From Pyrodictiaceae archaeon (lineage in GTDB: Archaea; Thermoproteota; Thermoprotei_A; Sulfolobales; Pyrodictiaceae), in contig JALTZQ010000240.1 of assembly GCA_027046105.1 (NCBI GenBank), forward strand, positions 1 to 8,809: DNA of 8,809 nucleotides, given 5' to 3'. The notes beneath the pieces were generated by a model. The model saw only the letters and a list, made by a program, of their open reading frames with translations, made no database searches and was not told the DNA's origin. Of the stretch, positions 6,632-8,809 are shown one piece after another. The position numbers and the translations under genes were made by a program. Position 1 is the first letter of the stretch; the number at the start of each line of letters is the position of its first letter.

Positions 6632-7369
6632 CCCCAAGATTTTCTTGATATACGTTCTTAGCCCATCACGGCCACTCTCATAATATACTCTTGCATAATC
6701 GAAAATCGATGCCCTGCGGAGAGCCTCATGAAATACCCTTATCGCCTTCACCCCTTCAATCTCGAGTTCAAGGTCTTGGCAAACCCTCCACAAAATATCC
6801 TGCACATTCGCAACAATGTTTGAATCCACAGTATCAGCTTGATGCACAAGTTGGCTCTCAAGCATCGTAAAAGGCACTGTGCCATGAGTCTCAGCCACAG
6901 CTCTGACAAGTTTCTCTGGTGCACCCCTCTTCGACAATTCGGCGACCATAGCAAAGTCATGGCTTAAGTACCAGTCGCTACGAGGCCTATACCCACCAGT
7001 TAGTGGATCAGGCTCATACTGGTAATACTTAAAGAGGTCATGGAGTATGGCGGCTGCAATAACAACATCCCGATCAACACTTGTACCATAGACCTTCTCG
7101 TAGACTTCAACAAGCCTCAATGAAATCTCAGTCACACCAAGAGTATGGTCTAATAAACCACCGGGATAAGCATGATGCTTTCTTGGAGCAGCTGGGCTCT
7201 CCCAAAGCGAGATACGTGGCTCAACTCGTGTAAAGGTTATTATAGGCTTCTCCATGAGATCTAGCACAGCTTTACGCATAGCTCCTCTCTCTATGTAGTC
7301 TACATAGATTTGCAGTTTCCTCCATATCTTCTTAGCACGCTCTTCAAGCCCCACCACAATCACCCCCAC
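6626..7369 (-). CDS. HD-domain metal-dependent phosphohydrolase
   Basis: This protein of up to 247 residues has a short helical N-terminal part (about 1-60) and one HD domain. Putative metal ligands in order are His75 (GLLDHT), His110-Asp111 (AILHDLFK), His137 (LSHD), His162 (ETHG) and Asp179 (HQADTVDS), the set expected for a two-metal HD phosphohydrolase. APRKHHAYPGGLLDHT (61-76) resembles the HD exonuclease YhaM group and archaeal HD phosphodiesterases such as the dihydroneopterin cyclic-phosphate phosphodiesterase MptB. A nucleotide, RNA-end or cyclic-phosphate substrate is likely, but I cannot choose between them. The start is uncertain: GTG codons lie at 7369, 7363, 7357 and 7354 inside a GGGGGTGATT sequence that itself matches the ribosome binding site. 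The gene is divergent from the DsrE-like gene. Confidence 0.85.
   Translation of the reverse strand: MGVIVVGLEERAKKIWRKLQIYVDYIERGAMRKAVLDLMEKPIITFTRVEPRISLWESPAAPRKHHAYPGGLLDHTLGVTEISLRLVEVYEKVYGTSVDRDVVIAAAILHDLFKYYQYEPDPLTGGYRPRSDWYLSHDFAMVAELSKRGAPEKLVRAVAETHGTVPFTMLESQLVHQADTVDSNIVANVQDILWRVCQDLELEIEGVKAIRVFHEALRRASIFDYARVYYESGRDGLRTYIKKILGL
7358..7367 (-). promoter_or_regulatory. Strong ribosome-binding-like sequence GGGGGTGATT overlapping candidate starts
   Basis: The minus strand reads GGGGGTGATT, close to the complement of the crenarchaeal 16S 3' end. It lies just inside the longest frame of the HD gene, so initiation at GTG 7369 would put this site inside the coding region. Starts at GTG 7357 or 7354 follow it but with a short spacer. 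Confidence 0.35.
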
Positions 7370-7398
7370 ATGTCTCCGAAGTGATCTAACTCGAAAAT

Positions 7399-7408
7399 TA
7401 TTCTAAAT
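7399..7408 (-). promoter_or_regulatory. Candidate TATA box of the HD-domain gene
   Basis: The minus strand reads ATTTAGAATA. Counting about 26 bases downstream puts the start of transcription near 7378, giving a leader of about 10-24 bases depending on which GTG is used. Confidence 0.35.
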
Positions 7409-7479
7409 GCTATCTTAGACCCTGGAGAGAAGAGCATCGTGCGGCTATACTGTAGTCCCTAAAGAAGTCTAATTATAGC

Positions 7480-7488
7480 ATATAAATA
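7480..7488 (+). promoter_or_regulatory. TATA box of the DsrE-like gene
   Basis: ATATAAATA is the clearest TATA box in the window. Transcription would begin near 7510, giving a leader of about 47 bases before the ATG at 7557. GGGGG (7548-7552) just upstream of the ATG may help ribosome binding but is a poor match. Confidence 0.55.
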
Positions 7489-7556
7489 CATCCTAGGCCA
7501 TTACGAGTATCCAAAAACACATCACCCAAAACTACCTCTAGTGCACTGGGGGAATT

Positions 7557-7961
7557 ATGACCGAACGCGTACTTGTAATAGTCAATAATAGTGACTATTT
7601 ACGCGTCCATACTGCTCTACGCACTGCAGCAACACTACAATCAATGGGTGTTAGTGTTACTGTCTTTTTTACGCATTACGGCGTACTAAGGCTGACACGG
7701 AATCGAGTAGACGACACGAGTTTTGGTCTAGGATCAGAGGTCCGTGAAGGGCTTGAACAGGCCCTAGTGGAGGGAGAAATGGAGAGAATCATAGATCTAC
7801 TACGTATGCTACGTATAATGGGTGGGAAAGTCTATGTTTGCCCTACTGCTCTACGTGTGCATGGCTTAAAGAGGAGCGACTTGGTGGACGAGATTGATGA
7901 AGTAAAAAGTCTAAGTAGTGTCCTTGAGGAGAACATTGATTCGAGGATTATAGTGTTCTAG
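7557..7961 (+). CDS. DsrE/DsrF-like family protein
   Basis: This 134-residue protein has the alpha/beta layout of the DsrE/TusD-like family. The first strand RVLVIVNNSD (4-13) is followed by a helix rich in Ala/Thr (18-30), then SVTVFFTHYGVL (33-44). A helical middle (61-90) leads into KVYVCPTALRVHGL (91-104), in which Cys95 occupies the place of the conserved family cysteine. In this family the cysteine can carry sulfur as a persulfide (DsrE, TusD), but many archaeal members have no known role, and some are loosely annotated as peroxiredoxin-like. No sulfur-relay partner (TusA, DsrF, DsrH, heterodisulfide reductase-like) is adjacent, so a sulfurtransferase role is only suggested. The ATG is well defined and the gene has a good TATA box. 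It is monocistronic as far as the window shows. Confidence 0.82.
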   Translation: MTERVLVIVNNSDYLRVHTALRTAATLQSMGVSVTVFFTHYGVLRLTRNRVDDTSFGLGSEVREGLEQALVEGEMERIIDLLRMLRIMGGKVYVCPTALRVHGLKRSDLVDEIDEVKSLSSVLEENIDSRIIVF

Positions 7962-8163
7962 AAATGCAGATATAAGCTGAACATAGGTCTCCTACACTGT
8001 GGGATCAACAAGGATCCAGAGATGAATGGCTGTCTCCGTTGTTGTTAAGGTCCTTAGATACCTTCTTTTAGGAAATGCCCTGCATCTACTAGCGTCATGG
8101 TAATTACTACATGTCATGATAGGGGTTTGGACAGAGCCTAGAAAAACACTTGATTACAAAGAC

Positions 8164-8202
8164 AGTATAATGCCGTACTGGTAGGAAAGTAGTGTAATGC
8201 CG
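8164..8202 (+). repeat. Near-identical 12-mers AGTATAATGCCG and AGTGTAATGCCG
   Basis: Copies at 8164-8175 and 8191-8202 differ at one base and are 27 bases apart. The second runs into the GC-rich block. On the minus strand they read CGGCATTA[C/T]ACT, with the ACA trinucleotide only in the copy next to the block. Confidence 0.5.
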
Positions 8203-8278
8203 CGGCCTCTAGCCGGGCCCGGGTTCATCGAGCCCGCCTTCCGCGGGCCTCACGCCCGGGTGTCGGCCGAGGATCCTC
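8190..8278 (-). ncRNA. Candidate GC-rich structured small RNA (possibly H/ACA-like)
   Basis: From 8199 to 8276 only 17 of 78 bases are A or T, far above the surrounding DNA; in hyperthermophiles of moderate GC this usually marks a structured RNA. An outer stem pairs 8200-8207 with 8265-8272 (seven of eight pairs). A middle stem pairs CCCGGG 8218-8223 with 8255-8260. An apical hairpin pairs 8232-8237 with 8243-8248 around a five-base loop. Minus-strand transcription is favoured because TTTTATA (8310-8304) would start RNA near 8281, just before the outer stem. On that strand the inner loop carries GUGAG and GAUGAA, reminiscent of a kink-turn, and ACA (8195-8193) lies four bases after the outer stem, as in archaeal H/ACA guides. 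However, the spacing from the loop to ACA in the simplest fold is longer than the usual 14-16 bases. It is not a tRNA: the T-loop-like piece has the wrong length. Confidence 0.4.
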
Positions 8279-8303
8279 TAAGACCTATGGGAATGGACTG
8301 GGG

Positions 8304-8310
8304 TATAAAA
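8304..8310 (-). promoter_or_regulatory. TATA-like element, likely for the structured RNA
   Basis: The minus strand reads TTTTATA, matching the archaeal box A pattern YTTTAWA. Its centre is about 26 bases upstream of position 8281 on the minus strand, where the GC-rich RNA candidate would begin. Read on the plus strand (TATAAAA) it would face the end of a convergent gene, which makes that direction less useful. Confidence 0.4.
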
Positions 8311-8345
8311 TAAGGATTTATCGTTGCTAGTACATGTTCTTACTA

Positions 8346-8786
8346 TTATCTTATTATCTTTGTTGGCACGTTTTGTGCTGCTTTAACCATTTCTATAGCT
8401 GCCTGGGCGTATCGTAGTAGTGTTGACACATCCCCTTTCTCTACACGAAGCCTCATTGTCATCAAGGCTGTTGTTGGATGTAAACGGCCCGCGAGAACCT
8501 CTAGCCATGTCTCGTACTTAGCTGATATTATGAAGTCCGCTTCATCGCGTCCCGGGTCTATTACCCAGCGTACACCTCGGCATTTACCTTGATGCAGATC
8601 TAGCACAAACCCCATTGACGAGCCTCCATACCTTTCCTGGAGTTCTTTTGGTGGATCACGGACTAGTAGTAGTATTGTGCCAGCTGTCCAGTCTTTTGCT
8701 GCTTTAGCATAGGCTTCACTCTCATTGAGTGCTTTGCAGTAGGCTTCACCCCATTCAGGGCTAGGGAAGATGTATTCCAGGCTCAT
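8346..8786 (-). CDS. SCP2-like sterol/lipid-carrier-fold protein
   Basis: This 146-residue protein matches the archaeal single-domain SCP2 family. Family marks are FPSPEWGEAYCKALNESEAY (7-26), LDLHQGKCRGVRW (62-74), ADFIISAKYETWLEVLAGRL (83-102) and ALMTMRLRVEKGD (107-119). The C-terminal helix AQAAIEMVKAAQNVPT (127-142) would close a hydrophobic tunnel. SCP2 folds bind acyl-CoA, fatty acids or other lipids; the ligand in archaea is unknown and sterols are not expected. It has no signal peptide and is likely cytosolic. The ATG at 8786 is preceded on the minus strand by GGAGGAGGG, about 11 bases away, so it has a ribosome binding site and may be part of an operon whose upstream genes lie beyond the window. 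Confidence 0.88.
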   Translation of the reverse strand: MSLEYIFPSPEWGEAYCKALNESEAYAKAAKDWTAGTILLLVRDPPKELQERYGGSSMGFVLDLHQGKCRGVRWVIDPGRDEADFIISAKYETWLEVLAGRLHPTTALMTMRLRVEKGDVSTLLRYAQAAIEMVKAAQNVPTKIIR

Positions 8787-8809
8787 AGCGTATACTTCCC
8801 TCCTCCGAG

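Larger units (their letters stand above)
7962..8345. other. Non-coding 384-bp gap containing a GC-rich structured block
   Basis: The left part (7962-8160) shows no clear gene. A 25-codon frame at 8026-8103 on the plus strand is hydrophobic but unsupported. The right part has a near-duplicate 12-mer (8164-8175 and 8191-8202), the GC-rich foldable block (about 8199-8276) and a TATA-like element (8304-8310). The gap ends at the stop of the SCP2-like gene. Confidence 0.6.

Noticed and set aside
8199..8276. tRNA gene or tRNA remnant
   Set aside because: GGTTCATCGAGCC looks like a T-arm, but its loop has the wrong length, and no acceptor, D-arm and anticodon arrangement fits on either strand.
8199..8276. 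Piece of 5S rRNA, SRP RNA or RNase P RNA
   Set aside because: None of the conserved sequence blocks of these RNAs that I know is present, and the block is too short.
8269..8278. Palindrome GAGGATCCTC as an attachment or operator site
   Set aside because: The ten-base palindrome spans 8269-8278 and overlaps the outer stem of the RNA candidate; there is no integrase or duplicated partner site.
1..8809. CRISPR array, insertion sequence, toxin-antitoxin or defence island
   Set aside because: No regularly spaced repeats, transposase, terminal inverted repeats or defence-family proteins are visible.

Overview
The window looks like chromosomal DNA of a hyperthermophilic crenarchaeon, most likely Desulfurococcales (Pyrodictiaceae-like). 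Grounds: arginine is coded mainly by AGG/AGA and isoleucine often by ATA; GTG and TTG starts are common; several genes have TATA-like boxes and GGTGAT-type ribosome binding sites; the protein families match those lineages (TrmB-type winged helix, archaeal TldD, archaeal SCP2, DsrE-like, short homoserine dehydrogenase). The tetranucleotide CTAG is frequent rather than avoided. Genus and species cannot be fixed without a search. No insertion sequence, CRISPR, phage gene or integration scar is visible, so this is an ordinary core/accessory stretch made mostly of single genes with their own promoters.

Layout. 1-837 (minus) is a DMT/EamA permease that runs off the left edge. Divergent from it, 975-1790 (plus) is a short-chain dehydrogenase/reductase-fold protein whose canonical Tyr and Lys are replaced. 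A 306-bp non-coding gap follows, containing a palindrome and a TATA box, then a small winged-helix regulator (2097-2474) and homoserine dehydrogenase (2646-3647). Convergent with this, 3681-5108 (minus) encodes an unusual protein with an unrecognised N-terminal half and a kinase-like C-terminal half. It shares a 65-bp divergent promoter region with a TldD metalloprotease gene (5174-6631). TldD overlaps by 6 bp, tail to tail, an HD-domain phosphohydrolase gene (6626-7369, minus). That gene is divergent from a DsrE-like protein gene (7557-7961). A 384-bp gap (7962-8345) holds a very GC-rich, strongly foldable block (about 8199-8276) with a TATA box at the right distance for minus-strand transcription. 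The last gene (8346-8786, minus) is an SCP2-like protein.

How the genes relate. No single pathway is shared. Threonine/methionine biosynthesis (Hom), protein turnover (TldD), nucleotide or cyclic-phosphate chemistry (HD) and possible sulfur handling (DsrE) sit side by side, and most neighbours are divergent or convergent. Regulation is therefore expected mostly gene by gene. The parts most worth pursuing are the structured GC-rich RNA candidate, the two-domain kinase-like protein and the SDR with a remodelled active site. I do not see a clear multi-gene novel system.
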